NCBI GenBank assembly: GCA_934667095.1 | Contig: CAKULE010000015.1 | Coordinates: 1-64,000 of the forward strand | Source of the DNA: an uncultured Oscillospiraceae bacterium | GTDB lineage: Bacteria > Bacillota > Clostridia > Oscillospirales > Oscillospiraceae | Length of the DNA stretch: 64,000 nt | Direction of reading: 5' to 3' | In this document: piece by piece, positions 5,905-13,981 of the stretch | Layout: each line of letters opens with the position of its first letter | How positions within the stretch are numbered: the first letter of the stretch is position 1 | The notes under the pieces: model-generated | What the model saw: the letters and a program-made list of their open reading frames with translations, nothing else | The model's database searches: none | What the model was told of the DNA's origin: nothing | Translations under genes and position numbers: made by a program

Positions 5905-8275
5905 ATCGCTTGACAAGGCTCAGGCGGATCAGCTGTACCTCATTGGGCTCCAGCTGCGCGGAGATCTCCAGCCCGTCGTTGGCGGTGATTTTTTCGATAT
6001 GGATCTGCGGCGTACAGATCCGGCTCAGGTACTCCACGTCCGCCGGGGAGAGATCGGACTCCGCCCCCATGCGCAGCCACTCATCCTGTACGCTGCCGGA
6101 GCCGGAATTGAGCCGCAGGCTTTTCTTGAGAAAGCGCCCGGACAGGCCGTCCAGCCGAACCCGCAGCGTGAGCGGGGCGGTGTGCTCAAAGCAGTCCGCC
6201 TGGCGGTTCAGGGGGATCTGATCCTCCGGGGTGGAGAAATAGCGCAAACTCAGGGCTGCACAGTTGTGGCACAGCAAAATCAACTCTCCTCCCTCCTCTG
6301 CGGTGACGATGCAGTTTTCATCGCGGAACAGCACCTTGGGCCCAAGCTGATTGAGAAATTGCATGGCGATCATGGCGGGCTTTGCGATGCCGTCCCGGGT
6401 TATGAGCCCGGAGCCGCCGGACAGGGGGCCGGCGGTGTCAAAGTGTTCACCGAAAATGTCCGACCCCAGCCAATAGGCAAAGACCTCCGCATCATCCCCG
6501 GCCTCCAGCATACTGCGGACGAGGAAGGCGCCCTTGAAGCAGCTGTCGTTCAGGTTGTTGCGGTTGGATACCGTTAGATTCCACTCCGTTACATAGAGTG
6601 GGACATCCTTCAAAGCGGTCTGAGCCAGATACCGGCGTGCCAGCCGGACCTGGCGGCACACGAAGTGGTTGTCAAACAGCCGATCCCCACCGGAGCGCTG
6701 GCTGTCCATGCTGCTGGAAGTATAGGGATAGACGTAAAAGGAGATGAAATCCGGGCGTGATCCCCGGGCAGCCCAGCGCGTCAGGCAGTCTGCCAGTGCG
6801 TCGCCAACGGAGTCCACAGAGAAGCTGCCGCCCCCCACCAGGATCCCGGGGCAGACGGCATCGGCGGTACGTTTGACCGTCTCAAAGCAGCGGAAGAACC
6901 GGTCGCTGCCGCCCAACAGGTCAAAGCGGGGGTCGTCCCATTGCTCCAGCCGCCACAAGGACACCGTTTTGGAGCCGTAACGATCGACACAGTGCTGGAG
7001 CAGCCCGGAGAGAAACGCGGCGTACTCGTCATTGGAGCGGAAAGCGGGTTCCCGTTCTTTGACAACGATGCGGCTGCTGGTGGAGCGCAGCAGGAGCACC
7101 GGCTTGAAGCCAAGTTCGATGTGCGGGGAGAGACCGTTGTCCGTCAGAAAATCCAGAATGCGATCCAGCACCACGTAGCTTGTGTCCCGCCGCCCCCGCT
7201 CGGGCAGCAGGAGCATCTCCGGATCGTAGAGATCCCAGAGCCGCACATGAGTGAAGCCGAGGGCCTTTTTCAGCTGAAGTACCTGTGCGCGCAGGTCATA
7301 GCGTAGCAGTTCTCTGGCCGTGCCGATGTTCAGCGTACTGCTCCAGCTTTTGCGCAGGGGGAGCCCCTGCAGCGCGGAGATCCGCACGGTATGCACGGTG
7401 GGGGCCGTATTCCCGGGCAAGGGGTCTCCGGGTGGAACGGGCTGAGGCGGCAGCGGGGCCTCCGGCCGCTGGGCCAAACTGCGCTTCCGGTACTCGGCCG
7501 GCAAGCAGCCGTAGGCGCTCCGGAAGGCTTTGTTCAGGGCATACAGGGAGGTGAAGCCGCTGTCCAGGGCCACGCGGGTCAGGGAGCAGGCCGGATCCTC
7601 CAGCTGCTCCCGGGCGCGGCGCAGACGCATTTGAGTGAGCAGCCCCAGGAAGGTGGTGCCCATCTTTTGCCGTATATAGCGGGAGAGATAGTTTTCGGAC
7701 AGGTGGAGTGCGGCGGCAAGCTGCCCCAGTGTGTAGGGGCTGGCGTAGTTTTGCAGGATGAGGCGCCGGATCTCAGCGTCCCGATCCTGCGGATCCGCCT
7801 GGGGGAAGGGCTGGGCGCACTGGTGCAGCAGTGTGTCCACCATGCTGTAGTAGGCCGCGGCCGCGGCAGGGGAGAGGCGTGCGGCGGCCCCGCTGTGTGT
7901 CTCGCGCAGGAGGGCGTGGCCGGCGGAGCGCAGGCGGCCGATCACCTCGGGGGAGACCGGTACCTCCGGCCCGGCGGAGCAGAGGCAGAGCGGTGTTACC
8001 GGGGCGCTCCCCGCCCAGGCGAGACACCGCTGGTGCAGGCGGATCACCCCGACGACGCTGCCTGCCTCCGGCGTCAGAGCAAACGGGACGCCGGAGGGAA
8101 CCACAGCCAGGTCAGAGGTGGAAAGCCGGCAGCCGCCCCCCGCCAGGGTCAGGCCGGAGCGGCCCGTGAGTTGAAAGAGCAGCAGATTTTCAAGCCCGCC
8201 AGCAGGTTCGCTGAGGGGGCTTTCAAGGAGCGCGCAGGCGAAACTTTGCTGCTCCGGCAGGTGATAGATATGCAC
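5903..8275 (-). CDS. AraC-family regulator fused to a GH39-like glycoside hydrolase domain
   Basis: A 790-residue protein. Residues about 1-150 form a cupin-like sensor, 165-265 an AraC-type double helix-turn-helix (TLGQLAAALHLSENYLSRYI ... VALDSGFTSLYALNKAFRSA), then a Pro-rich linker, and from about 295 to the end a GH39-type TIM barrel with beta-sandwich tail. The nucleophile-type motif YVTEWN (Glu564) is kept. The acid/base motif, WNEP in active GH39 enzymes, reads WDDP here (446-449), so the acid/base Glu is Asp. There is no signal peptide. The start is a GTG at 8275 because AAGGAGGG lies six bases before it; a TTG further upstream overlaps that site and is rejected. It is divergent from the oxidoreductase-ROK operon, its likely target. 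The barrel may bind sugar rather than cut it. Confidence 0.85.
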   Translation of the reverse strand: MHIYHLPEQQSFACALLESPLSEPAGGLENLLLFQLTGRSGLTLAGGGCRLSTSDLAVVPSGVPFALTPEAGSVVGVIRLHQRCLAWAGSAPVTPLCLCSAGPEVPVSPEVIGRLRSAGHALLRETHSGAAARLSPAAAAAYYSMVDTLLHQCAQPFPQADPQDRDAEIRRLILQNYASPYTLGQLAAALHLSENYLSRYIRQKMGTTFLGLLTQMRLRRAREQLEDPACSLTRVALDSGFTSLYALNKAFRSAYGCLPAEYRKRSLAQRPEAPLPPQPVPPGDPLPGNTAPTVHTVRISALQGLPLRKSWSSTLNIGTARELLRYDLRAQVLQLKKALGFTHVRLWDLYDPEMLLLPERGRRDTSYVVLDRILDFLTDNGLSPHIELGFKPVLLLRSTSSRIVVKEREPAFRSNDEYAAFLSGLLQHCVDRYGSKTVSLWRLEQWDDPRFDLLGGSDRFFRCFETVKRTADAVCPGILVGGGSFSVDSVGDALADCLTRWAARGSRPDFISFYVYPYTSSSMDSQRSGGDRLFDNHFVCRQVRLARRYLAQTALKDVPLYVTEWNLTVSNRNNLNDSCFKGAFLVRSMLEAGDDAEVFAYWLGSDIFGEHFDTAGPLSGGSGLITRDGIAKPAMIAMQFLNQLGPKVLFRDENCIVTAEEGGELILLCHNCAALSLRYFSTPEDQIPLNRQADCFEHTAPLTLRVRLDGLSGRFLKKSLRLNSGSGSVQDEWLRMGAESDLSPADVEYLSRICTPQIHIEKITANDGLEISAQLEPNEVQLIRLSLVKR

Positions 8276-8312
8276 GGAAAACCCTCCTTGCAATCAAGAG
8301 GATAGGATTTGG

Positions 8313-8329
8313 ATGGATTTTTTATCCAT
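8313..8329. promoter_or_regulatory. Palindromic operator over the AraC-GH39 transcription start
   Basis: ATGGAT-TTTTT-ATCCAT is a perfect 6-bp palindrome with a 5-base spacer. It overlaps the edge of the -10 element and the predicted start site of the minus-strand promoter at 8328-8356, which is a good place for repression. Confidence 0.5.
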
Positions 8330-8356
8330 TATACGTCTTGCCCGCGCGAATGACAA
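8328..8356 (-). promoter_or_regulatory. Promoter of the AraC-GH39 gene
   Basis: On the minus strand TTGTCA (8351-8356) and TATAAT (8328-8333) are separated by 17 bases, a near-consensus sigma-70 promoter. Confidence 0.8.
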
Positions 8357-8418
8357 GATATTTTTGCGGAACGGGCCAAAAAGAGGACGGGATTTTGACT
8401 GTGCTTTGGCGAGGATGA

Positions 8419-8427
8419 TGCTATACT
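8419..8427 (+). promoter_or_regulatory. Extended -10 promoter of the oxidoreductase-ROK operon
   Basis: TGCTATACT is an extended -10 element. The only good -35 (TTGACT, 8395-8400) is 21 bases away, longer than the usual 16-18, so activation by a regulator such as the divergent AraC protein would make sense. Confidence 0.5.
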
Positions 8428-8498
8428 GAGGCGGTAAAAGAGAAATCATGCCCTGGGAAGGGGACAAACAGATTTATCGTAACAGGAGGACACAGACA

Positions 8499-9605
8499 AT
8501 GAAGAAACTGAAGATCGGACTGGTGGGCTGCGGCGGGATCGCCAACAATAAGCATATGCCGGCCCTCTCCAAGCTGGATGACCTCTGCGAACTGGTTGCT
8601 TTCTGCGACATCATTGAGGAACGGGCGGTGAAGGCGGCGGCCCAGTACGGAGCACCTGGCGCCAAGGTATACACGGGCTATCATGAGCTGCTCAAGGACG
8701 GCAGCGTCGATGTGGTTCATGTGCTCACCCCCAATGTGGTCCATTGCCCTGTCACGGTGGCCGCCTTTGAGGCGGGCAAGCACGTCCTGTGCGAAAAGCC
8801 CATGGCCCACTGCTCTGCGGACGCCCGCAAAATGCTGGATGCCTGGAAAAAGAGCGGCAAGCAGTTCACCATCGGCTATCAGAATCGCTTCCGCCCGGAG
8901 GTTCAGATGCTCCACCGCTGCTGCGAAAAGGGTGAACTGGGCGACATCTACTTCGGCAAGGCCCACGCCATCCGCCGCCGCGCAGTGCCTACCTGGGGCG
9001 TGTTCCCCAACAAGACCCTTCAGGGAGGCGGCCCTCTCATCGACATCGGGACCCACGCTCTTGACATGACGCTCTGGATGATGGATAATTATAAACCCGT
9101 ATCTGTTACCGGCTCCGTGTTCTACAAGCTGGGGCATCTCCCCTCTGCCGTGGAGGGCAATATGTTCGGCCCTTGGAATCCCGAGACCTATGAGGTGGAG
9201 GACTCCGCCTTCGGTATGATCAAGTTCGCCAACGGTGCCGCAGTGCAGCTGGAGGCGGCCTGGGCCATCAATATGCGGGAGTCCCGCGAGGCGTCTACCA
9301 CGATCTGCGGTACCTTGGCCGGCGCGGAGATCTTGGCCGGCATGAGTTACAAGGAGGATCAGCTGATCATTAACCGCGGGCACAACGGCTTCTTGACGGA
9401 CGAGGTCATGTGCGGCGCGGGCAATGTTGCCTACTTTGAGGGCGGCATCGGTGAGGAGCCCGGCCTGGCGGAGGCCCGGCAGTGGCTCAAGGCGATCCAG
9501 AACGAGACCGAGCCCCTGGTGAAGCCCGAGCAGGCCTTTACCGTCACCCAGATCCTGGAGGCTATCTACCGGTCCGCCGAGACCGGGCATGAGGTTCTGC
9601 TTTAA
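8499..9605 (+). CDS. Gfo/Idh/MocA-family NAD(P)-dependent oxidoreductase (first)
   Basis: A 368-residue cytoplasmic dehydrogenase. The Rossmann motif GLVGCGGIANNKH opens the protein, CEKPMA (98-103) carries the conserved Lys100, and GGGPLIDIGTHALD (177-189) supplies the Asp182/His186 catalytic pair. Family members oxidise or reduce sugar hydroxyls, commonly with NAD. DgpA-type members oxidise C3 of the sugar in C-glycosides before C-C cleavage, and the DUF6379/isomerase pair further right in this island makes that a reasonable guess. The ATG at 8499 follows AACAGGAGGAC; the 17 extra upstream codons lack a ribosome site. It is the first gene of a four-gene operon, with 12 bases to the next. 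Confidence 0.88.
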   Translation: MKKLKIGLVGCGGIANNKHMPALSKLDDLCELVAFCDIIEERAVKAAAQYGAPGAKVYTGYHELLKDGSVDVVHVLTPNVVHCPVTVAAFEAGKHVLCEKPMAHCSADARKMLDAWKKSGKQFTIGYQNRFRPEVQMLHRCCEKGELGDIYFGKAHAIRRRAVPTWGVFPNKTLQGGGPLIDIGTHALDMTLWMMDNYKPVSVTGSVFYKLGHLPSAVEGNMFGPWNPETYEVEDSAFGMIKFANGAAVQLEAAWAINMRESREASTTICGTLAGAEILAGMSYKEDQLIINRGHNGFLTDEVMCGAGNVAYFEGGIGEEPGLAEARQWLKAIQNETEPLVKPEQAFTVTQILEAIYRSAETGHEVLL

Positions 9606-9617
9606 GGAGGCCGCCCA

Positions 9618-10526
9618 ATGAAATTAGGACTTGTATCCGCCATCCTGGATGGCTGGGGACTGAAGGAAATGCTTTGCGAGGCCAAGTCCGCCGGCTATTC
9701 CTGTGTGGAGGTGGCCTGCTGGCCCGCCGGGAAGGCGGAGCGCCGCTATGCCGGGGTGAGCCACATTGACGTGTACAACACTTCGCCCGCGTACATTGCC
9801 GACATCCGGGTGCTGCTGGAGGAGACAGGGATGTCCATCTCCTCGCTGGCCTACTATCCCAACCCCCTGGATCCCGAGAAGGGGGCCGAGGCAGTGGAGC
9901 ACCTGAAAAAGGTCATCCGTATGAGCGCGCTGCTGGGCGTCAATATGGTCACCACCTTTATTGGCCGGGATCAGACCAAGACCGTGGAGGAAAACCTGGA
10001 ACTGGTCAGAACCGTGTGGCCCCCCATCCTGGACTGCGCCGTGGAGCAGGGCGTAAAAGTGGCCATTGAGAATTGTCCCATGCTGTTCGGCCCGGATCAG
10101 TGGCCCGGCGGGCAGAACCTCTTTACGTCCCCTGCCAACTGGCGCCGGATATTCGACCTGCTGCCCTATGACAACCTGGGCATCAACTATGATCCCAGTC
10201 ACTTCGTTTGGCAGATGATCGACTGCATCAAGCCGATCTATGAGTTCCGGGACAGGATCTTCCACGTCCATATCAAGGATATAAAACTCTACCGTGACAG
10301 GCTGGACCAGGTGGGTATCACGGCTTATCCCCTGGAGTTCATGAGCCCCAAGCTGCCCGGCCTGGGGGATGTGGACTGGGGTCGGTACATCTCCGCCCTA
10401 ACCGACATCGGCTACAACGGGCCGGTGTGCGTGGAGGTGGAGGACAGGGCTTTTGAGGGCAGCCGGGAGCGCATTGTAGATTCCATCCGGCTCAGCGCCC
10501 GCTATATGGATCAATTTGTCATTTGA
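9618..10526 (+). CDS. Sugar phosphate isomerase/epimerase (xylose isomerase-like TIM barrel)
   Basis: A 302-residue protein of the AP-endonuclease-2/xylose-isomerase-like barrel family. The four metal ligands of the fold can be placed: Glu151 (VAIENCP), Asp192 (GINYDPSHF), His218 (FHVHIKD) and Glu273 (VCVEVED). Such enzymes isomerise, epimerise or dehydrate ketosugars, often products of a Gfo/Idh/MocA oxidation, and it lies between two such oxidoreductases. The ATG follows AAGGAGG. It is followed by only 10 bases before the next start. The exact substrate is not predictable. Confidence 0.85.
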   Translation: MKLGLVSAILDGWGLKEMLCEAKSAGYSCVEVACWPAGKAERRYAGVSHIDVYNTSPAYIADIRVLLEETGMSISSLAYYPNPLDPEKGAEAVEHLKKVIRMSALLGVNMVTTFIGRDQTKTVEENLELVRTVWPPILDCAVEQGVKVAIENCPMLFGPDQWPGGQNLFTSPANWRRIFDLLPYDNLGINYDPSHFVWQMIDCIKPIYEFRDRIFHVHIKDIKLYRDRLDQVGITAYPLEFMSPKLPGLGDVDWGRYISALTDIGYNGPVCVEVEDRAFEGSRERIVDSIRLSARYMDQFVI

Positions 10527-10536
10527 GGTGAGCGAT

Positions 10537-11655
10537 ATGAAGCACATTGCCATCGTGGGTTGCGGCGGCATGGGCAGCGGCCACGCCGTTGCCATCTCCA
10601 CTGGGACAGGAAACGCCGTCTGGCTGGGGATACCCGGCCAGAAGCAGGGGAAGCTCCAGAAGCGGGATACGGACATCGGCCCGCTGCTGTCCCTCAGCGG
10701 CATCTGCGACATCGACCCTGCCCGTCAGGCCTGGGCTCGGGAGAAGGGGTACCGCGTCTATCCGGACTACGCTACCCTGCTGGCCGACCCGGAGGTAGAT
10801 ATCGTCCTGGTGGCCACCCCCAACCACCTCCACAGGGAGATGTCCATCGCCGCCCTGCGGGCGGGCAAGCACGTCCTGTGCGAAAAGCCCGTGATGATGA
10901 ACAGCACCGAACTGGAGGAGGTCATGGCGGTGGCCCGGGAGACCGGCCAGGTCTTTTATCCCCGGCAGAACCGCCGCTGGGACAGGGATTTCCGCATCGT
11001 CAAGGAGATCGTGGATCACGCCATGGTGGGCCGCGTCTTCAACATAGAGTGCCGAGTCCAAGGTTCCCGGGGCATCCCAGGGGACTGGCGCGCCAAAAAG
11101 GAATTCGGCGGCGGAATGATGCTGGACTGGGGCGTCCACCTGCTGGATCGGCTCCTGACCCTCACGGATGAGCCGGTGATCCGCGTGTTCTGCGACATGA
11201 CCCATGTGACCAACGACGAGGTGGACGACGGCTTCAAACTCCACATGACCTTCGGAAACGGTCTTACCGCCGTTATGGAGGTGGGCACCTGCCACTTTGC
11301 GGCCCTGCCTCTGTGGTTCGTGGCGGGGGACGCGGGCACTGCGGTCATCGAGAACTGGGACTGCACCGGACGGCTGGTACGCCTGGAAAGCTGGGAGGAT
11401 AAGGATGCCAAGCCCATCTTGGCCGGCGCGGGGCTGACCAAGACCATGGCCCCCCGGTTGGACGGCTCCGCAGAGGCTCTGCCGCTGCCCCAGGTGGATT
11501 TTGACAACAACGAACTCTATGTCAATCTGGTGCAGACCATTGACGGAACCGCCCCGCAGATTGTCACACCGGAGCACGCCCTGCGTGTGCTCCACCTGAT
11601 GGAGGCTGCGGTGCGCTCCGCCGAGACGCACACAGTAGTCAATTTTGAAAGCTGA
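10537..11655 (+). CDS. Gfo/Idh/MocA-family oxidoreductase (second)
   Basis: A 372-residue paralogue of the first oxidoreductase but only distantly similar to it. It has the N-terminal IAIVGCGGMGSGH dinucleotide motif, CEKPVMM with Lys117, and GGGMMLDWGVHLLD with the Asp/His pair. Residues about 20-52 form a longer insertion between the first strand and the acidic end of strand 2 (ICDID) than in the first oxidoreductase. The start is the ATG at 10537 with GAGGTGAG just before it; it lies only 10 bases past the stop of the isomerase gene. Two different oxidoreductases around one isomerase suggest an oxidise-rearrange-reduce sequence on a sugar, as in other family pathways. Confidence 0.87.
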   Translation: MKHIAIVGCGGMGSGHAVAISTGTGNAVWLGIPGQKQGKLQKRDTDIGPLLSLSGICDIDPARQAWAREKGYRVYPDYATLLADPEVDIVLVATPNHLHREMSIAALRAGKHVLCEKPVMMNSTELEEVMAVARETGQVFYPRQNRRWDRDFRIVKEIVDHAMVGRVFNIECRVQGSRGIPGDWRAKKEFGGGMMLDWGVHLLDRLLTLTDEPVIRVFCDMTHVTNDEVDDGFKLHMTFGNGLTAVMEVGTCHFAALPLWFVAGDAGTAVIENWDCTGRLVRLESWEDKDAKPILAGAGLTKTMAPRLDGSAEALPLPQVDFDNNELYVNLVQTIDGTAPQIVTPEHALRVLHLMEAAVRSAETHTVVNFES

Positions 11656-11669
11656 GAGGAACTTTTTCT

Positions 11670-12620
11670 ATGGAACACTATATTTTCGGCATTGACCTGG
11701 GCGGCACGACGGCAAAGCTGGGCCTGTTCACCGAGGAGGGCGAACTGACCGAGAAGTGGGAGATCCCCACCCGGACGGAGCACCGTGGTGAGTATATCCT
11801 GGAGGATCTGGAGGCCGCGCTGACCCAGTGCAGAGAGCGCAAGGGCATTGGTACCCGCCAGATCCTGGGCGTCGGCCTCGGTGTGCCCGGTGCCGTGCTG
11901 GAGGACCGCTTTGTGAAACCCTGCGTCAACCTTAACGGTTGGGGGGGCGACGTGGCGGATCGGCTGTCTGCCCTTTGCGGCTTTCCGGTGAAAGCGGTGA
12001 ACGATGCCAACGCCGCGGCTCTGGGCGAACTCTGGCAGGGCGGCGGCCGGGGCTGCCGAAATATGGTGTTTGTTACGCTGGGCACCGGCGTGGGCGGCGG
12101 CGTCATCGTAGGCGGAAGGTTGCTCACCGGCGTCCACGGCTCCGGCGGCGAGATCGGCCACATCAAGATCTTCGCGGACGATCCCCAGCCCTGCGGCTGC
12201 GGCAAGCGGGGCTGCCTGGAGCAGTATGCCTCCGCCACCGGCATCGTCCGGGAGGCGAACCTCCGTCTGGAGCGGCCTGGCCGGCCCACGGCGCTGTGGG
12301 ACTTCGACCGGATTACCGCCAAGGACGTGCTGGACTGTGCCAAGGCCGGCGATGCGCTGGCCGTTGAGGTGGCGCAGTTCTTTGCCGACTGCCTGGGCCG
12401 GGCGCTAGCCACCGTATCCTGTGTGTGCGATCCGGAGATCTTTGTGCTGGGCGGCGGCGTGTCCAAGGCCGGCCAGTACCTGATCGACCTGCTCCAGCCT
12501 GCCTTTGTGCGCTATGCCTTCCCCGCGGCGGAGCAGACCGGCTTCCGCCTGGCGGAACTGGGCAATGACGCCGGCATTTACGGCGCCGCAAAATTGATTT
12601 TCGACGGCAAGAGCCGCTGA
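11670..12620 (+). CDS. ROK-family sugar kinase
   Basis: A 316-residue kinase. The phosphate-binding motif FGIDLGGTTAKLGLF is at the N-terminus, GVPGAV and VNDANAAALGE contain the sugar-binding and catalytic region, LGTGVGGGVI is the second phosphate loop, and GGEIGH...CGCGKRGCLEQ is the ROK signature with the zinc-binding His and three Cys. There is no N-terminal DNA-binding domain, so it is a kinase rather than an NagC-type repressor. It would phosphorylate glucose or a related hexose released by the upstream enzymes. The ATG is preceded by GAGAGGAAC. It is the last gene of the operon, with a terminator about 105 bases downstream. Confidence 0.92.
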   Translation: MEHYIFGIDLGGTTAKLGLFTEEGELTEKWEIPTRTEHRGEYILEDLEAALTQCRERKGIGTRQILGVGLGVPGAVLEDRFVKPCVNLNGWGGDVADRLSALCGFPVKAVNDANAAALGELWQGGGRGCRNMVFVTLGTGVGGGVIVGGRLLTGVHGSGGEIGHIKIFADDPQPCGCGKRGCLEQYASATGIVREANLRLERPGRPTALWDFDRITAKDVLDCAKAGDALAVEVAQFFADCLGRALATVSCVCDPEIFVLGGGVSKAGQYLIDLLQPAFVRYAFPAAEQTGFRLAELGNDAGIYGAAKLIFDGKSR

Positions 12621-12725
12621 AAATATAGCTCTCCTTTGTGTTACCCCTTGTGCGGAGGGCGCTGTTTCCTTCTCTCTGGGTACGCCGCATGGATCAGAGA
12701 CCGGCGGCGTACCACCTGACACCGT

Positions 12726-12759
12726 GCCCGCCCATCCGGCTTCGGATGGGCGGGCTTTT
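12726..12759 (+). terminator. Terminator of the oxidoreductase-ROK operon
   Basis: A perfect 13-bp GC-rich stem (GCCCGCCCATCCG / CGGATGGGCGGGC) with a GCTT loop followed by TTTT. Confidence 0.9.
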
Positions 12760-12783
12760 CGATTGGAAGCGTGAGAGGGAGAA

Positions 12784-12814
12784 GAAAAGCCAGCCCCCCA
12801 ATAGGGGGCTGGCT
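12784..12814 (-). terminator. Terminator of the regulator/binding-protein operon
   Basis: On the minus strand AGCCAGCCCCC / GGGGGCTGGCT forms an 11-bp stem with a 5-base loop and is followed by a TTTTC run. It lies 18 bases after the stop codon of the sugar-binding lipoprotein gene. Confidence 0.9.
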
Positions 12815-12832
12815 CGGAGGGGGAACGGCCTG

Positions 12833-13894
12833 TCAGGAAATAATGGCCAGGTATTCATCCAGGGTCTCAGGCGTGACCTTCCAGGAGCCGCTGGCCCACT
12901 CGTTGTGCTCGTCCAGGGGCAGTTCACCGTTGATGAGGTCTACGATGTTCTTGGCCAGGTTGACCCAGCAGGCGGAGGTGCCGCGGATGTAGCTTTTGCC
13001 CTCGGGGGAGGAGGCCAGCTTCTGGCCCAGCCGCTCAGTCCAGTCCACGGAGAAGATGCCGAAGTGTTCGCCGTCCAGATTGGTCTGCTTCAGCGCGGTC
13101 TCGTCCACGCCGGTGGCGAAGTCAGCCTGATAGCAGAGAACTGCCTTGACATTGGGGTACTCCAGGAACATCATGTCGGCGTATTCCTGGGCTTTGACCT
13201 CGTTGTCCGAGTTCACCAGGTCGTAATTGACTACGACCTTGGCCTTGGAGGTGAGTTTTTCGATTTCGTACAGGCCCTGGGAGCGGTTGATAGCATCGGG
13301 GTTGGTGTTTTTCTCAAAGATCGCCACCTCAATGGAGCCGTCGGCAGCGTCGGGGAAGGTGGCGTCGATCCAGGCGGCGGCGATCTCTGCGGCGCCCTTG
13401 CCGACCTCGTACTCACTCTGAATGATGCTGTATGTGTAGGAGTCCTCATATCCGACCAGGGAACCCAGCAGGTTGATGACCTCAACTCCGCCGGCCTTAG
13501 CGGCGGCCATGGCATCCAGGCAGCCGGTGGTTTCCACGGGGACAATGGCGGCATAGTCCACGCCCATGGTGATGTAGTTCATCATCTGGTCGGCCTGCTT
13601 GGCCTGGTCGCCGTCACAGGAGTCCACTACAACGGTAAAGCCCTGTTCCTTGCCCAGCTTTTCCAGGTCGGTGCCGATCTTGGCAAAAAACTCATAGGCC
13701 AGCGTGGGGACGCTGATAGCCACCGTTTTGCCGGTGATGGGCTTGGCATCGGAGGGCTCGGGGGTGGGGGTGGACTGACCGGAGGGCTCGGCGCTGGCGG
13801 AAGGGGAATTCTGGGGCGCATTGCCGCTGCAGCCGGCCAGGCACAGCGCGAGCAGCAGGCAGAGCGTCAGCACAAGAGAGATTACCTTTTTCAT
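12833..13894 (-). CDS. Sugar ABC transporter substrate-binding lipoprotein (RbsB-like)
   Basis: A 353-residue exported lipoprotein: the signal peptide ends in the lipobox LAGC (Cys22), followed by a Ser/Pro/Thr-rich linker to about residue 50 and then a type-1 periplasmic binding domain (KTVAISVPTLAYEFFAKIGTDL ... GVDYAAIVPVET ... CYQADFATGVDETAL). It should deliver a sugar or glycoside to the permease and ATPase encoded at 18366-20887, which lack a binding protein of their own. The start is the ATG at 13894, eight bases after AAAGGA; upstream in-frame codons overlap that site. It is the last gene of the leftward operon but has its own promoter-like sequence in an 87-base gap. Confidence 0.88.
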   Translation of the reverse strand: MKKVISLVLTLCLLLALCLAGCSGNAPQNSPSASAEPSGQSTPTPEPSDAKPITGKTVAISVPTLAYEFFAKIGTDLEKLGKEQGFTVVVDSCDGDQAKQADQMMNYITMGVDYAAIVPVETTGCLDAMAAAKAGGVEVINLLGSLVGYEDSYTYSIIQSEYEVGKGAAEIAAAWIDATFPDAADGSIEVAIFEKNTNPDAINRSQGLYEIEKLTSKAKVVVNYDLVNSDNEVKAQEYADMMFLEYPNVKAVLCYQADFATGVDETALKQTNLDGEHFGIFSVDWTERLGQKLASSPEGKSYIRGTSACWVNLAKNIVDLINGELPLDEHNEWASGSWKVTPETLDEYLAIIS

Positions 13895-13913
13895 GCGGGA
13901 CATCCTTTCGTAT

Positions 13914-13960
13914 GCAATTTCCACAATCAAGTGGCAGATTTATCGTAGCAAATTCCACCA
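13914..13960 (-). repeat. Pair of direct repeats upstream of the binding-protein gene
   Basis: On the minus strand TGGTGGAATTTGC (13948-13960) and TTGTGGAAATTGC (13914-13926) are 13-base imperfect direct repeats whose starts are 34 bases apart, about three helical turns. A CCAC-N6-GTGG palindrome lies between them. The spacing and direct orientation suit an AraC-type response regulator, and the repeats overlap the candidate promoter. Confidence 0.45.
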
Positions 13961-13970
13961 TTTGATACAA
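13942..13970 (-). promoter_or_regulatory. Candidate internal promoter for the binding-protein gene
   Basis: On the minus strand TTGTAT (13965-13970) and TACGAT (13942-13947) are 17 bases apart. Both hexamers are imperfect, so activation would be needed. Separate expression of the binding protein from the upstream signalling genes is a reasonable inference. Confidence 0.4.
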
Positions 13971-13981
13971 TGCATCCGACT

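Noticed and set aside
8276..8293. A TTG start for the AraC-GH39 protein, six codons upstream
   Set aside because: The ribosome site AAGGAGGG lies inside these codons, so translation must start after it, at the GTG at 8275.
8395..8427. TTGACT paired with TATACT as a standard promoter
   Set aside because: The spacer is 21 bases, too long for ordinary sigma-70 recognition. The extended -10 alone is reported instead.
12300..13000. Two strong hairpins as a possible CRISPR or repeat array
   Set aside because: They are two different terminators for converging operons, with no repeated unit or spacers. No CRISPR-like array is seen anywhere in the window.
12638..13948. A plus-strand open frame of 436 codons
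   Set aside because: It covers two terminators and the sugar-binding lipoprotein gene on the opposite strand.
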